Positions 17,357 through 31,503 of a DNA stretch of 64,000 nt are shown in pieces. Position numbers and translations under genes: made by a program. This stretch comes from Methylibium sp965279545. Lineage in GTDB: Bacteria; Pseudomonadota; Gammaproteobacteria; Burkholderiales; Burkholderiaceae_C. How positions within the stretch are numbered: position 1 is the stretch's first letter; the number at the start of each line of letters is the position of its first letter. Location: positions 806,001 to 870,000 of the forward strand of contig NZ_OZ257250.1 of assembly GCF_965279545.1 (NCBI RefSeq), given 5' to 3'. The notes beneath the pieces are model-generated. The model was not told the DNA's origin, searched no databases, and saw only the letters and a program-made list of their open reading frames with translations.

Positions 17357-18586
17357 ATGACCGTTCCCGATCTCCTGAAGGCCGGCTGGCGTGAACGTCT
17401 GGCCTTGCTGGCCGAGACGCTGCAGACCTGGCCTTGGCTCGACACCCTGAAGACCCTGCGCCAGCGCTTCCGCGAGGACCGCCTGGGGCTCACCGCCAGC
17501 AGCCTGACCTTCACGACGACGATCGCGCTCGTGCCGCTGGCCACCGTGACGCTGGCGATCTTCAGCGCCTTCCCGATGTTCAGCCAGTTCCAGGGCGCGC
17601 TCGAGAAGTACTTCATCCAGTCGCTCGTGCCAGACGGCATCGCCAAGCCGGTGCTGGGTGCCCTGACGCAGTTCGCCGCGAAAGCGAACCGGCTCGGAAC
17701 GGTCGGCCTGGTGCTGCTGGTGCTCACGGCGCTGGCACTGATGCTCACCATCGATCGCACGCTGAACGCGATCTGGCGCGTGCGCAAGCCGCGGCCGATC
17801 GCGCAGCGCGTGCTTGTGTACTGGGCAGCGGCCACCCTGGGGCCGCTGCTGCTCGGCGTCAGCCTGACGCTGACGTCCTACGCGATCTCGGCCTCGCGCG
17901 GGCTGGTCGGGGCGATGCCCGGCAGCGTCAGCCTGCTGTTGAGCGTGCTGGAGTTCGCCTTGCTGGCCGTGGCGATGGCCGGGCTGTTCCACTACGTGCC
18001 GAATACCGAGGTGCGTTGGCGCCACGCGCTGGCGGGTGGCGTGTTCGTGTCGGCCGGCTTCGAGCTGGCGAAGAAGGGCCTGGCCTGGTATCTGGCCCAG
18101 GTGCCGACCTACTCGACGATCTACGGTGCCTTCGCCACGGTGCCGATCTTCCTCGTCTGGCTCTACCTCGGCTGGGTGATCGTGCTGCTCGGCGCGGTGA
18201 TCGCGGCCTACGCGCCGAGCCTGTCGATGCACATCGTGCGCCAGCCCAACACGCCCGGGCACCGCTTCCAGGCCGCGGTGCTGCTGTTGCGTGAACTTGC
18301 CAGAGCGCGCTCGCACGGCGACCGGGGCCTGGGCATCACCCCGCTGGCGGCGACGCTGCGCACCGATCCGCTGCAGATCGAGCCCTCGCTGGAGATGCTG
18401 GTCGAGCTCGACTGGGTCGGTCGGCTCGACGAAGCGGGCGAAAAGCGCTACGTGCTGCTGTGCGAACCGCGCACCACACCGGCGCAGCCGCTGCTCGCGG
18501 CGCTGCTGCTCGATCCGACGCCCACGCTGCGCAACTTCTGGCAGTGCGCCCGGTTCGGCGAAATGACGCTGCAGGAGCTCCTTTAG
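17357..18586 (+). CDS. YihY/BrkB family inner-membrane protein
   Basis: 409 residues. The first ~290 carry six membrane helices with the YihY signatures LTFTTTIALVPLATV, MLTIDRTLNAIWR and STIYGAFATVPIFLVWLYLG; the remaining ~110 are soluble and look like a winged-helix appendage (GLGITPLAATLRTDPLQIEP). The family was once called ribonuclease BN, wrongly; its function is unknown. The ATG at 17357 starts MTVPDLLKAGW. Divergent from the DUF2069 gene. Confidence 0.85.
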   Translation: MTVPDLLKAGWRERLALLAETLQTWPWLDTLKTLRQRFREDRLGLTASSLTFTTTIALVPLATVTLAIFSAFPMFSQFQGALEKYFIQSLVPDGIAKPVLGALTQFAAKANRLGTVGLVLLVLTALALMLTIDRTLNAIWRVRKPRPIAQRVLVYWAAATLGPLLLGVSLTLTSYAISASRGLVGAMPGSVSLLLSVLEFALLAVAMAGLFHYVPNTEVRWRHALAGGVFVSAGFELAKKGLAWYLAQVPTYSTIYGAFATVPIFLVWLYLGWVIVLLGAVIAAYAPSLSMHIVRQPNTPGHRFQAAVLLLRELARARSHGDRGLGITPLAATLRTDPLQIEPSLEMLVELDWVGRLDEAGEKRYVLLCEPRTTPAQPLLAALLLDPTPTLRNFWQCARFGEMTLQELL

Positions 18587-18664
18587 GGACGGCCGCACGG
18601 TGGTCGAACTGCACCCGCTGTCACGCTGCTAGTTCCTGCTGTGGCCCCGCTCGGAGATTGTGGG

Positions 18665-18670
18665 TATATT
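18665..18670 (+). promoter_or_regulatory. Candidate -10 box for the CBS-pair gene
   Basis: TATATT lies 30 bp before the ATG at 18701, in a short gap after yihY. No convincing -35 hexamer is seen. A GAGGAG ribosome site (18689-18694) follows. Confidence 0.35.
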
Positions 18671-18700
18671 GACCCGAACGGCATCTTCGAGGAGCCCATC

Positions 18701-19180
18701 ATGAAAGTCAGTGACATCCTGCGGGTCAAGGGCGGCACCCTCTACACCGTCACGCCCGATCAGCCCTTGGCCGAGGTGCTGCGCACCATGGCGGAGCGCG
18801 ATATCGGCTCCCTGGTCGTGATGGATCACGGCGACGTGTGCGGCCTGCTGACCTTCCGCGAGGTGATCCGGGCCATCGTCGGCAATGGCGGCAGTGTGGG
18901 CGACACCATCGTGCGCACGGTGATGGAAGACCATCCGCTGACCTGCACGCCCGACACCGAGCTCGACGAGGTGCGCCGCATGATGCTCGGCCGCCACGCC
19001 CGCTACATGCCGGTGCTGACGCAGCGCACCCTGATGGGCGTGATTTCCTTCTACGACGTCGCCAAGGCCGTGGTCGATGGCCAGGATTTCGAGAACCGCA
19101 TGCTCAAGGCCTACATCCGCGATTGGCCGGTCGAGGAAGATCCTGCGCAGGCGCAGGCACCCCAGACCCAGCCCCAGTGA
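18701..19180 (+). CDS. CBS-domain pair protein
   Basis: 159 residues made of two CBS motifs (about 8-65 and 72-130), e.g. MAERDIGSLVVMDHGDVCGL and GRHARYMPVLTQRTLMGVIS. Such stand-alone pairs bind adenosine nucleotides and act as sensors; the ligand here is unknown. The C-terminal tail is Gln/Pro rich (AQAQAPQTQPQ). The start at 18701 fits the GAGGAG site and the domain boundary. The gene appears to have its own promoter. Confidence 0.85.
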   Translation: MKVSDILRVKGGTLYTVTPDQPLAEVLRTMAERDIGSLVVMDHGDVCGLLTFREVIRAIVGNGGSVGDTIVRTVMEDHPLTCTPDTELDEVRRMMLGRHARYMPVLTQRTLMGVISFYDVAKAVVDGQDFENRMLKAYIRDWPVEEDPAQAQAPQTQPQ

Positions 19181-19332
19181 GGCCGCAGCTGCAACAGCGG
19201 CGTTACAAGGCCGGCCACACGGTGTGACGCAGTTGGCGGTGTCCCGGGACTCGAGGTCTCGGGGTGTTACCGCATCATCCGCGCTTAAGCGGAAAGGCAG
19301 ATGCTCACTGCATGGGATGCAGGAGGGCCATC

Positions 19333-19779
19333 ATGAGCATTCACCTCGGGCCGGTGGGCCATCGCGCGGGTTGCCTGGGTTTGACGGCGCTGCTGTGCTT
19401 CAGTGCCGGTGCGGTCGAGCCGGCCGAGTCCCGGGAGCCGGCCGTCGCGCCGACACCGCTCGCGCTGGGCGCATCGCCGCTGTCCCAGGCCTGGACCTCG
19501 CGCGCGGCGGCCGAGGTGCAAAGCGCCTCGCGCGAAACCGCTTCGAACGTGACCATCATCGAATTACCGCGCGAGGTGATGCCAGGTACCGCCGGGCCCC
19601 AGCGGGCACATCATGCGCTGAGCGTGCGCTCCGAAGCACCGCAGCGCATGCTCCGCTCCATCGGCATCGAGGCCAGCGATTGCGCGACGCGCTTTCGCCT
19701 GCCGACCAAGCTGCGCCAGGACACCGACGGCACCAGCATCGACGTGCGAGCGCAGATCGGTCTGGCCTGCCGTTTTTGA
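19333..19779 (+). CDS. Secreted protein of unknown function
   Basis: 148 residues, not recognised. An AGGAGGG site (19321-19327) stands five bases before the ATG, which fixes the start. Residues 1 to about 30 look like a signal peptide (hydrophobic LGLTALLCFSAGAV). The mature part has only two Cys, in ASDCATRFR and the C-terminal GLACRF, which could form one disulphide. It lies between the CBS gene and aroC; the 150 bp upstream hold no other gene. Nothing links it to a pathway. Confidence 0.6.
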   Translation: MSIHLGPVGHRAGCLGLTALLCFSAGAVEPAESREPAVAPTPLALGASPLSQAWTSRAAAEVQSASRETASNVTIIELPREVMPGTAGPQRAHHALSVRSEAPQRMLRSIGIEASDCATRFRLPTKLRQDTDGTSIDVRAQIGLACRF

Positions 19780-19881
19780 CGCGTCCGATGCGGTTGGCGG
19801 CCTCGGCCGCGTCCAGGGTCTGCGGCGCAGGCCGCTCGGGCCGCTGTCACAATGCAGGCAGCGTCTCGAACTCCTCGCACC

Positions 19882-20988
19882 ATGTCCGGCAGCACCCTCG
19901 GCCACTTGTTTCGCGTCACCAATTTCGGTGAATCTCACGGCCCGGCGATCGGCTGCGTGATCGACGGCTGCCCACCCGGCATGGCGCTGAGCGAAGCCGA
20001 CATCCAGCCCGATCTCGACCGCCGCCGCCCCGGCACCTCGCGCCACGTGACGCAGCGCCAGGAGCCCGACGCGGTGGAGATCCTGTCGGGCGTGTACGAG
20101 GGCAAGACCACCGGCACGCCGATCTGTCTGCTGATCCGCAACACCGACCAGCGCAGCAAGGACTACGGCGACATCATTCAGACCTTCCGCCCCGGCCACG
20201 CCGACTACACCTACTGGCACAAGTACGGCCTGCGCGACCCGCGCGGCGGCGGGCGCAGCTCGGCGCGGCTGACCGCACCGATGGTCGGCGCCGCGGCCGT
20301 GGCGCGCAAATGGCTGCGCGAGCAGCACGGCGTCGGCTTTCGCGGCGGCATGGCCGCGCTGGGCGAGATCGACATCGCGTTCGAAGGCTGGGAGCATGTA
20401 CCGAACAACCCCTTCTTCGCGCCCAATGCGAGCCAGATCGCGCAGCTGGAAGACTTCATGGACGCGCTGCGCAAGCAGGGCGACTCGGTCGGTGCGCGCA
20501 TCGTCGTCGAGGCCACCAGCGTGCCGGTCGGCTGGGGCGAGCCGCTGTTCGACAAGCTCGACGCCGACATCGCTCACGCGATGATGGGGCTCAATGCCGT
20601 CAAAGGCGTCGAGATCGGTGCCGGCTTCGCCAGCGTCGCGCACCGCGGCTCGATGCACGGCGATGAGCTGACCCCCGAGGGCTTTCGCAGCAACCACGCC
20701 GGCGGCGTGCTCGGTGGCATCAGCACCGGCCAGGACGTCACGGTGTCGATTGCGATCAAGCCGACCAGTTCGATCCGCACACCCCGTCAGTCGATCGACC
20801 TTGAAGGCAAGCCGGTGACGGTCGAGACCTTCGGCCGCCACGACCCCTGCGTCGGCATCCGCGCGACGCCGATCGCCGAAGCGCTGCTGGCGCTGGTGCT
20901 GATGGACCATGCACTGCGCCACCGTGCGCAGTGCGGCGATGTCCGCCTGCCGGTGCCGCCGATTGCCGCGCGCGCGCCGAACCACTGA
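19882..20988 (+). CDS. aroC: Chorismate synthase
   Basis: 368 residues, normal length. It converts 5-enolpyruvylshikimate 3-phosphate to chorismate with reduced FMN, the last common step of aromatic amino-acid synthesis. Signatures: GESHGPAIGCVIDGCPPG (about 15-32), RDPRGGGRSSARLTAP, and SIRTPRQSIDLEG near the C-terminus. The ATG at 19882 gives MSGSTLGHLFRV; an upstream Met in the same frame has no ribosome site. Cytoplasmic. Confidence 0.96.
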   Translation: MSGSTLGHLFRVTNFGESHGPAIGCVIDGCPPGMALSEADIQPDLDRRRPGTSRHVTQRQEPDAVEILSGVYEGKTTGTPICLLIRNTDQRSKDYGDIIQTFRPGHADYTYWHKYGLRDPRGGGRSSARLTAPMVGAAAVARKWLREQHGVGFRGGMAALGEIDIAFEGWEHVPNNPFFAPNASQIAQLEDFMDALRKQGDSVGARIVVEATSVPVGWGEPLFDKLDADIAHAMMGLNAVKGVEIGAGFASVAHRGSMHGDELTPEGFRSNHAGGVLGGISTGQDVTVSIAIKPTSSIRTPRQSIDLEGKPVTVETFGRHDPCVGIRATPIAEALLALVLMDHALRHRAQCGDVRLPVPPIAARAPNH

Positions 20989-21007
20989 GTCCCGGGGAGG
21001 TTGAGCC

Positions 21008-21406
21008 ATGTCACTTCATTCACTGGCAGCGCGGGTCTGCGTGGGCCTGGGTGTCGCGCTCGGGGCCATGGCGTTCGCGCAGGACTCGCCGCAGCGAGTC
21101 GAGCTCAAGCGCAGCGAGCTGAGCGGCGCGCCCGGCATGGAGGTGGTCAGCTCGGTCGCCGAATACAAACCCGGCGAGTCCCTCGATCTGCATTTCCATC
21201 ATGGCATCGAGTCGGTCTACGTCGTGCAGGGCACGATGATCCAGCCGACCGGCAAGGAGCCCATGATGCTGCCGACCGGCGCGTCGCTCCTGAACCTGCG
21301 CGAGGTGCGCCACGGCGGCTTCAAGGTGGTCGGCGACACGTCGCTGAAGCTGTTCACGGTGCACGTCGTCGACAAGGGCAAACCGCTGTACGACTACGTG
21401 AAGTAG
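21008..21406 (+). CDS. Periplasmic cupin-domain protein
   Basis: 132 residues. An N-terminal signal peptide ends near AMAFAQDS, followed by a small cupin barrel. The metal-type motif is LDLHFHHGIESVYVVQG (about 59-75), supplying His and Glu ligands. Such exported cupins are of unknown substrate. It starts 19 bp after aroC and is probably co-transcribed with it. It converges with the TldE-like gene. Confidence 0.75.
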   Translation: MSLHSLAARVCVGLGVALGAMAFAQDSPQRVELKRSELSGAPGMEVVSSVAEYKPGESLDLHFHHGIESVYVVQGTMIQPTGKEPMMLPTGASLLNLREVRHGGFKVVGDTSLKLFTVHVVDKGKPLYDYVK

Positions 21407-21413
21407 CGCGGAC

Positions 21414-22748
21414 TCACAGCGTCAGCCGCCAGCCTTCGACCACCGCTGCAGGCGTCGTGACCGACGCGAGCTGGCGCAGCTGGTAGGTGCTGCCGTCGGG
21501 GATGAGTTCGCAGCGGTCGCCCAGGCCGACCAGGCCTTCGCCGAACATGCGCAGGAAGCTGTCGTCGAAGCGCATCACATCGAGCGGGGCGACGACTTCA
21601 CCGTCTTCGACCCAAAAGCAGGCAAAGCGCGTCATGCCGGTCATGCGGCAGGCCTGCCGGTCGCTGTAGTTCAGGTACCAGAGATTGCTCACGTACAGGC
21701 CCGAACCCAGTGCGCCCAGCAGGCCGTCGTGCGGCAGCGTGCCGGGCGCGAGGCACAGGGCTTCCGGCGTTTCGGTGGCGTTGGCACCATTGGCCGGCAG
21801 GCCGTACTCGCGGGCGGATCGGGGGGCGTTCAGCGTGTCGCCGGCATTGCCATCGCTCGCCAGCACGACCTCGGCCGGTCGCACGAAGCCGTCGGTCGTG
21901 AAGCACGGCGTGATGCCGCGCCCGGGCGCCTCGGTCAGCCGCACGGCGGGGTGCAGGCGTGCGTCGCCGCACGCGAGCTTCATCAGCGAGGACACGCCGG
22001 TGCGCCGTGCCTTCAGGCCGAAACCGCTCCAGCCCAGCGTGCCGAGCAGCTCGTTCATCGCCGCCGGGCTGAAGGCCGCGCGGTAGGCGCCGGGCGGCAG
22101 CACGCGCGACGCACGCCGCAGCAGCGCGGCCCGCGCCGCAGCCTCGCGCATGCGCGCGGCGAACTCGGTCGGCGCCCAGGCCGTGCCGCCGTAGCGCGTC
22201 TTCACCGCCTTGTCGGCGGCCTGGTAGAGGCACCATTCGAAGTCGAAGCTCTCCACGCGATGCCAGTGGCGCGAACCCAGGCTGTCGGCGTAGGCACGCA
22301 CCACCGGTCCGCCGGCGTAGAAACCGACGAAGTCCAGGCCTTCGGCGTGCTCGCGCACGGCGTCGATCACGGTGGCCGGCGCGGGCAGGGCGCCGCGGTC
22401 CTGGCGGTGGCTGCTGCTCGCTGCGTCGGGCAGCAGCAGCCAGGGGTCGTCGGGGATCAACGCCAGGTCGCGGGCGAGCTGAAGGCGCTCGGCCATCAGG
22501 CGCCGTGCGTCGTGCCCGATGTCGCCACTCAGCGTGAGGCTGCTTTCGGCGCGCCGCGCGCCGCGCACCACGCTCAGCGTGGCCTGGGCCTGCAGCACGT
22601 GCGTGGCCTGGCGCAGCGCCGAGCGGTTGAAGCGCAGGAAGTCGCTGGCTTCGGCATGGAGCGCGAGGCTGACGCGGTCCACACCCTCGGCGCGGCACAC
22701 CTGCTCGGCCAGTGCCTCGAAGTGGGCACGCTCGGTCACCGAGGCCAT
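21414..22748 (-). CDS. TldD-partner (TldE/PmbA-type) metallopeptidase-related protein
   Basis: 444 residues. It is related to TldD but lacks the HExxxH zinc motif, as expected for the non-catalytic partner in a TldD-TldE heterodimer. Features include an N-terminal RAEGVDRVSLALHAEASDFLRFN block and C-terminal GLYVSNLWYLNYSDRQ and MTGMTRFACFWVEDGE, the conserved PmbA-like core. The ATG at 22748 overlaps the tldD stop as ATGA, so the two are made together. Such pairs degrade unfolded or modified peptides. Confidence 0.8.
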   Translation of the reverse strand: MASVTERAHFEALAEQVCRAEGVDRVSLALHAEASDFLRFNRSALRQATHVLQAQATLSVVRGARRAESSLTLSGDIGHDARRLMAERLQLARDLALIPDDPWLLLPDAASSSHRQDRGALPAPATVIDAVREHAEGLDFVGFYAGGPVVRAYADSLGSRHWHRVESFDFEWCLYQAADKAVKTRYGGTAWAPTEFAARMREAAARAALLRRASRVLPPGAYRAAFSPAAMNELLGTLGWSGFGLKARRTGVSSLMKLACGDARLHPAVRLTEAPGRGITPCFTTDGFVRPAEVVLASDGNAGDTLNAPRSAREYGLPANGANATETPEALCLAPGTLPHDGLLGALGSGLYVSNLWYLNYSDRQACRMTGMTRFACFWVEDGEVVAPLDVMRFDDSFLRMFGEGLVGLGDRCELIPDGSTYQLRQLASVTTPAAVVEGWRLTL

Positions 22749-24214
22749 CAGTCGGTCCCGCCGAACACATCGACCGCCGTGAACTTGCAGGCCGGCGACG
22801 CGTGCCCGACGCGGATCACCTGGGCGGGTTCGCCCTTGCCGCAAAACGGCGTGCCCATCACCTCGCAGGTCGAGGCGTCGCCGACCATCGCCAGCGAGCG
22901 CCAGAAGGTCGCGCTGACGCCGCGATAGTTCGGGTTGCGCACCACCTCGGCGAGCCGGCCGTGGCGGATCATGCGGCCGTACTCGCAGCCGAACTGGAAC
23001 TTGTTGCGCGAGTCGTCGATGCTCCACGAGCAGTTGGTGTGCATCACGACGCCGTGCTCGATGCTGCCGATGATCTGCGCCAGCGGTGCGTCGCCCGCCT
23101 CGACATTGAGGTTGCTCATGCGGTCGATCGGTGCGCGGTTCCAGCTGCAGGCGCGCGTGGTGGCCACCGCGCCGAGCTCATGGCCCGCAGCGCGTGCGCG
23201 GGCCTGCGACAAGGCTCCGCCGAGCGGGCGTTTCAGGATGCCGCGCTCGATCAGCATCTCGCGCCGCGCCGGCATGCCTTCGTCGTCGAAGGCGAAGCCG
23301 GCGAATTCGTGCTCGCGCGCCGGGTCGAAACTCACGTCGAGCAGCTCGCTGCCGTAGCGGTAGCGGCCGAACATGTCGAGCGTGACGAAGCTCGTGCCGG
23401 CGAAGTTGCGCTCGTCGCCGAGGATGCGGTCGAGCTCCAGCGGGTGGCCGATGCTCTCGTGGATCTGCAGCATCATCTGGTCCGGCATCAGCACCAGGTC
23501 CATGCGGCCGCTCGGGCAGCGCGGCGCCCGCACCAGCTCCAGCGCCTCGCGGGCGACGCGCGGGCCGTCCGCCTCGAAGTGCGCGCGCTCCAGCACCTCC
23601 AGCCCGCCCTGCTGGCAAAAGCCGTTGTACTGGCCGGCGCTGGAGCGCACCTGCGTCACGCCGGCGTCGCACGCGGTGACCTGGATCGCCGGCGTGAGGA
23701 AGGCGAAGCGCTGCTCGACACGTGCGCCTTCGCTGCCCAGGAAGAGCTGCTCGGTCTCGACGCTCCACAGGCTGGTCAGTGCATCGACGATGCGCGCGTC
23801 GATGCGACTGGCGGCGTTCACACGCACCAGCAGGTCGAGCTTGTCGGCCACCGAGCTCGCGCGGCCCGGCTGCTCGACGCGGCTGGCGTAGTGGCCGCTG
23901 TCGCGCGGCCGAGGCGCAGCCTCGGGGTCGAACACGGTCTTGCCGGCGCCGGCCCGGGCCAGTGCGTGGGCTTGAAGGAAGGCAGCACGCAGCCCGTCTT
24001 CGGAACCATCGGCGGTGGCCGCGTGGCCGAGCCCGCCGTCGACGACGGTGAGCATCACGCCCTCGTCGTGCAGGCGCCGCGGCGCTTCGGCGACACCGTG
24101 GCGCACGCTGAGTTGCTCCGAGCGCTCGCTGACGCCGCGGGCGGTCCAGCACGAGACCGAACTCGGCAGCGCGGTCGCGGCGCGGCGAAGGGTGGATTCG
24201 AGCGTGTCGAGCAT
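22748..24214 (-). CDS. tldD: TldD-type metalloprotease
   Basis: 488 residues. The zinc motif HESIGH (in MMLQIHESIGHPLELDR, about residues 254-270) is intact, and conserved C-terminal MGTPFCGKGEP and NPNYRGVSATFWRS blocks are present. In the known TldD/TldE protease the active site lies in this subunit. The gene lies 61 bp downstream of sdaA on the same strand, so it may be the tail of the glycine/serine operon, and it overlaps its partner by ATGA. Divergence from E. coli TldD suggests the paralogous TldD-like branch; the gene symbol is used in the family sense. Confidence 0.8.
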   Translation of the reverse strand: MLDTLESTLRRAATALPSSVSCWTARGVSERSEQLSVRHGVAEAPRRLHDEGVMLTVVDGGLGHAATADGSEDGLRAAFLQAHALARAGAGKTVFDPEAAPRPRDSGHYASRVEQPGRASSVADKLDLLVRVNAASRIDARIVDALTSLWSVETEQLFLGSEGARVEQRFAFLTPAIQVTACDAGVTQVRSSAGQYNGFCQQGGLEVLERAHFEADGPRVAREALELVRAPRCPSGRMDLVLMPDQMMLQIHESIGHPLELDRILGDERNFAGTSFVTLDMFGRYRYGSELLDVSFDPAREHEFAGFAFDDEGMPARREMLIERGILKRPLGGALSQARARAAGHELGAVATTRACSWNRAPIDRMSNLNVEAGDAPLAQIIGSIEHGVVMHTNCSWSIDDSRNKFQFGCEYGRMIRHGRLAEVVRNPNYRGVSATFWRSLAMVGDASTCEVMGTPFCGKGEPAQVIRVGHASPACKFTAVDVFGGTD

Positions 24215-24275
24215 CGGGGCAGCGGGAGAGTCCGGGTCCAGTCTACAAAGGCCGGCGCGCTCGCGCGCCCCCAGT

Positions 24276-25745
<1,470 letters not shown>

Positions 25746-25762
25746 CGCAGTGTCCTGGTGGG

Positions 25763-26811
25763 CTAGGGGGTCGTGCAGGCCGCGGCCAGGTCGGCCGCGA
25801 AGGCGTCGACGGTCTCGGGCTGGGTGTCCCAGGCGCACATCAGCCGGCAGCCGCCGTTCGGCAGCATCTCATGGAAGCGCCAGCCGCGCGCCCGCAGGGC
25901 CTCGATCGCCGGCCGCGGCAGCTCGGCGAACACGCCGTTGGCCTGCGGCGCGTGCAGCAGACGCGCGCCGGGCAGCGCCTCGAGGGCCGCCGCGAGCCGC
26001 CGGGCCATCGCGTTGGCGTGGCCCGCGTGTGCGAGCCAGGCGCCGCCCTCGAGCAGGCCGACCCAGGGTGCGGTCAGCACGCGCATCTTCGAGGCCAGCT
26101 GGCCGGCCTGCTTGGCGCGCCACTCGAAGCCGTCGGCCAGCGCGCGGTCGAAGAACACCACCGCCTCGCCGACCGGCGCGCCGTTCTTCGTGGCGCCGAA
26201 GGACAGCACGTCGACGCCGGCGCGCCAGCTCGCGTCGGCCGGGGCGCAGCCGAGCGAGGCGACGGCATTGGCGAAGCGGGCGCCGTCCATGTGGACCTTG
26301 AGCTTCAGTTCGCGCGCGGCGGCTGTCAGTGCGTGCAACTCGTCGACCGCGTAGACCGTGCCCAGCTCGGTGGCCTGCGTCAAGCTCACCGCGCGGGCGC
26401 GCGGCGCGTGCAGGTCGCGGCGCTTGCGGGCGGCGGCGTCCAGCGCCGCGGGCGTGAGCTTGGCGCGCCGGGCGGCGTCGGAGCCGTCGTCGCCGGGCAG
26501 CAGCGAGACGCCCTGGCCCATGAAGCCCACCGCGTTGCACTCGTCGGCCGCGATGTGGGCCAGCGGCGTGCACACCACCGCCTCGTAGGGCCGGCACAGC
26601 GCCGCCAGCGACAGCGCGTTGGCGGCGGTGCCGTTGAAGACGAAATAGACCTCGCAGTCGGCGTCGAACACCCGGCGTACCGCATCGCAGGCGCGCTGCG
26701 TCCAGGCATCGTCGCCATAGGCCGCCGCATGGCCGCGGCCGTTCGCCTCCAGCAGGGCGGCCAGAGCCTCGGGCGCGAGGCCAGCCCAGTTGTCGCTGGC
26801 GAACTGGTGCT

Positions 26812-26815
<4 letters not shown>
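25763..26815 (-). CDS. ltaE: Low-specificity L-threonine aldolase
   Basis: 350 residues, fold-type I PLP enzyme that splits L-threonine or L-allo-threonine into glycine and acetaldehyde. The PLP lysine is K210 in SFGATKNGAP; HMDGARFANA precedes it. The ATG overlaps the gcvP stop as ATGA, so it is coupled to glycine cleavage: glycine released here can be fed to GcvP. sdaA follows after 17 bp. It could be named more generally beta-eliminating lyase/aldolase; the assignment as threonine aldolase is supported by motif and context. Confidence 0.88.
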
Positions 26816-29802
<2,987 letters not shown>

Positions 29803-29861
29803 GGTGTGCTCCGTCGAAAGGGGTCGGTGAACCGGAAGTGCGGGAGGGTGGGGGACGAGGA

Positions 29862-30236
29862 TCAGAGCGTCTTCAGCAGCGCGTCGTAGCCGGGCGCGTC
29901 CATCAGCTGGTCGAACTCGGTCATGTCGGCGATCCTGACCTTGAAGAACCAGCCTTCGCCCAGCGGGTCGCTGTTGGCCAGTGCCGGGTCGCCTCGCAGC
30001 GCCTCGTTGACCTCGACCACCTCGCCGCTGACCGGCATGTACAGGTCGGCCGCGGCCTTGACGGACTCGACGACGCCGGCGACCTCGCCCTTCTTGTAAC
30101 TGGTGCCGACGGCCGGCAGGTCGACGAACACCACGTCGCCCAGCGCATCCTGCGCATGCAGCGTGATGCCGACGACGGCGGCGTCGTGGTCCTCGATGTT
30201 GATCCACTCGTGTTCGGTCGTGAACTTGGTCGTCAT
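29862..30236 (-). CDS. gcvH: Glycine cleavage system H protein
   Basis: 124 residues. Lipoyl-carrier protein; the modified lysine is K60 in ESVKAAADLYMPVSG. It shuttles the aminomethyl group from GcvP to GcvT. The ATG is preceded by CAGGAG. It lies 76 bp downstream of gcvT and 59 bp upstream of gcvP on the minus strand, in the common T-H-P order. Confidence 0.96.
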   Translation of the reverse strand: MTTKFTTEHEWINIEDHDAAVVGITLHAQDALGDVVFVDLPAVGTSYKKGEVAGVVESVKAAADLYMPVSGEVVEVNEALRGDPALANSDPLGEGWFFKVRIADMTEFDQLMDAPGYDALLKTL

Positions 30237-30312
30237 GGAGACTCCTGAAGGATGGATGGTCTGCCCCGGGGCCGACCGGCAGGTTGAGAAAGAAGGGGAA
30301 GAAAGCGCAGCG

Positions 30313-31455
30313 TCAGGCGCGCACGTAATGGTGCGGCGCGAACGGCATTGTCGTCACACGCATCGGCAGCTTCTTGCCGCGCACCAGTGCGAACACCTCG
30401 TGCGAAGCGCTGGCGTGGTTGCTCGCCACATAGGCCATCGCGATCGGCTTGTTCACGGTGGGACCGATCGTGCCGCTGGTCACGTGGCCGAGCCGGCGGC
30501 CGTGGCCGTCGACGAGCTCGGTGCCCTCGCGCACCGGCACGCGCTCCAAGCCGACCAGGCCCACGCGCTTGTTGCTGGCGCCGCCGGCGAACTGCGCATC
30601 GACCACGTTCGCGCCAGGGTAGCCGCCCGCCCGTGCGCCGCCGGCGCGGCGGACCTTCTGGATCGCCCAGGCCAGGCCGGCCTCGATCGGGGTCGTGGTG
30701 GTGTGGATGTCATGACCGTAGAGACACAGCCCGGCTTCGAGACGCAGCGTGTCACGCGCACCCAGCCCGGCCGGCGCGACCTCGGGCTGCGCGAGCAGTT
30801 CGCGTGCCAGCGTTTCGGCGTGGGTGGCCGGCACCGAGATCTCGAAGCCGTCCTCGCCGGTGTAGCCGGAGCGGGTGAGGTAGCAGTCGGCGCCGACCAG
30901 GGCGAAGGCGCCGCCGGTCATGAAGGTGAGGGCGCTCACGCCAGGGTTCAATCGCGCCAGGGCCGTGACCGCCTTCGGCCCTTGCAGGGCCAGCAGCGCG
31001 CGCTCGGGCAAGGGCTGCACCGTGCAGCGGTGGCCGATGTGGGTCTGCAGGTGGCGGATGTCGGCGTCCTTGCAGGCGGCGTTGACGATCAGCAGCAGGT
31101 CGGTCTCGCGCCGCGTGATCATCAGGTCGTCGAGCAGGCCGCCATTGGCATTGGTGAAGAAGGCGTAGCGCTGCTGGCCGACGGCGAGGCCGAGCACGTC
31201 GACCGGCACCAGCGTCTCGAGCGCCCGGGCCGCCTGCTGCAGGTCGTCGGCGACGAGGCGCACCTGGCCCATGTGCGACACGTCGAACAGCGCGGCCGAG
31301 TCGCGGCACTGCCGGTGTTCGGCCAGGATGCCGTGCCGGTAGTTCACCGGCATGTCATGGCCGGCGAAGGGCACCATCTTGGCGCCGAGTTCGCGGTGCA
31401 GCGCGTGCAGCGGGGTGGTGAGCAGGGGCGGGGTACTGTTGGCAAGTGCGGACAT
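30313..31455 (-). CDS. gcvT: Glycine cleavage system T protein (aminomethyltransferase)
   Basis: 380 residues. It transfers the methylene unit from GcvH to tetrahydrofolate and releases ammonia. Conserved segments: LGAKMVPFAGHDMPVNY (about 24-40), SALFDVSHMGQ-type block and RSGYTGEDGFEI. The start at 31455 (MSALANSTPP) has GGAG six bases upstream; an ATG 18 bp earlier lacks this. It is the first gene behind the tandem glycine riboswitch, so the whole operon should respond to glycine. Confidence 0.95.
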   Translation of the reverse strand: MSALANSTPPLLTTPLHALHRELGAKMVPFAGHDMPVNYRHGILAEHRQCRDSAALFDVSHMGQVRLVADDLQQAARALETLVPVDVLGLAVGQQRYAFFTNANGGLLDDLMITRRETDLLLIVNAACKDADIRHLQTHIGHRCTVQPLPERALLALQGPKAVTALARLNPGVSALTFMTGGAFALVGADCYLTRSGYTGEDGFEISVPATHAETLARELLAQPEVAPAGLGARDTLRLEAGLCLYGHDIHTTTTPIEAGLAWAIQKVRRAGGARAGGYPGANVVDAQFAGGASNKRVGLVGLERVPVREGTELVDGHGRRLGHVTSGTIGPTVNKPIAMAYVASNHASASHEVFALVRGKKLPMRVTTMPFAPHHYVRA

Positions 31456-31503
31456 CGTCGACTCCAAGGGCATGAAGGAAACCACCGTCACCGGTGATGG
31501 CCT

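Noticed and set aside
29803..30207. Upstream extension of the gcvP frame through gcvH
   Set aside because: It runs through the gcvH gene in another frame; GcvP homology and the GGAG site start at 29802.
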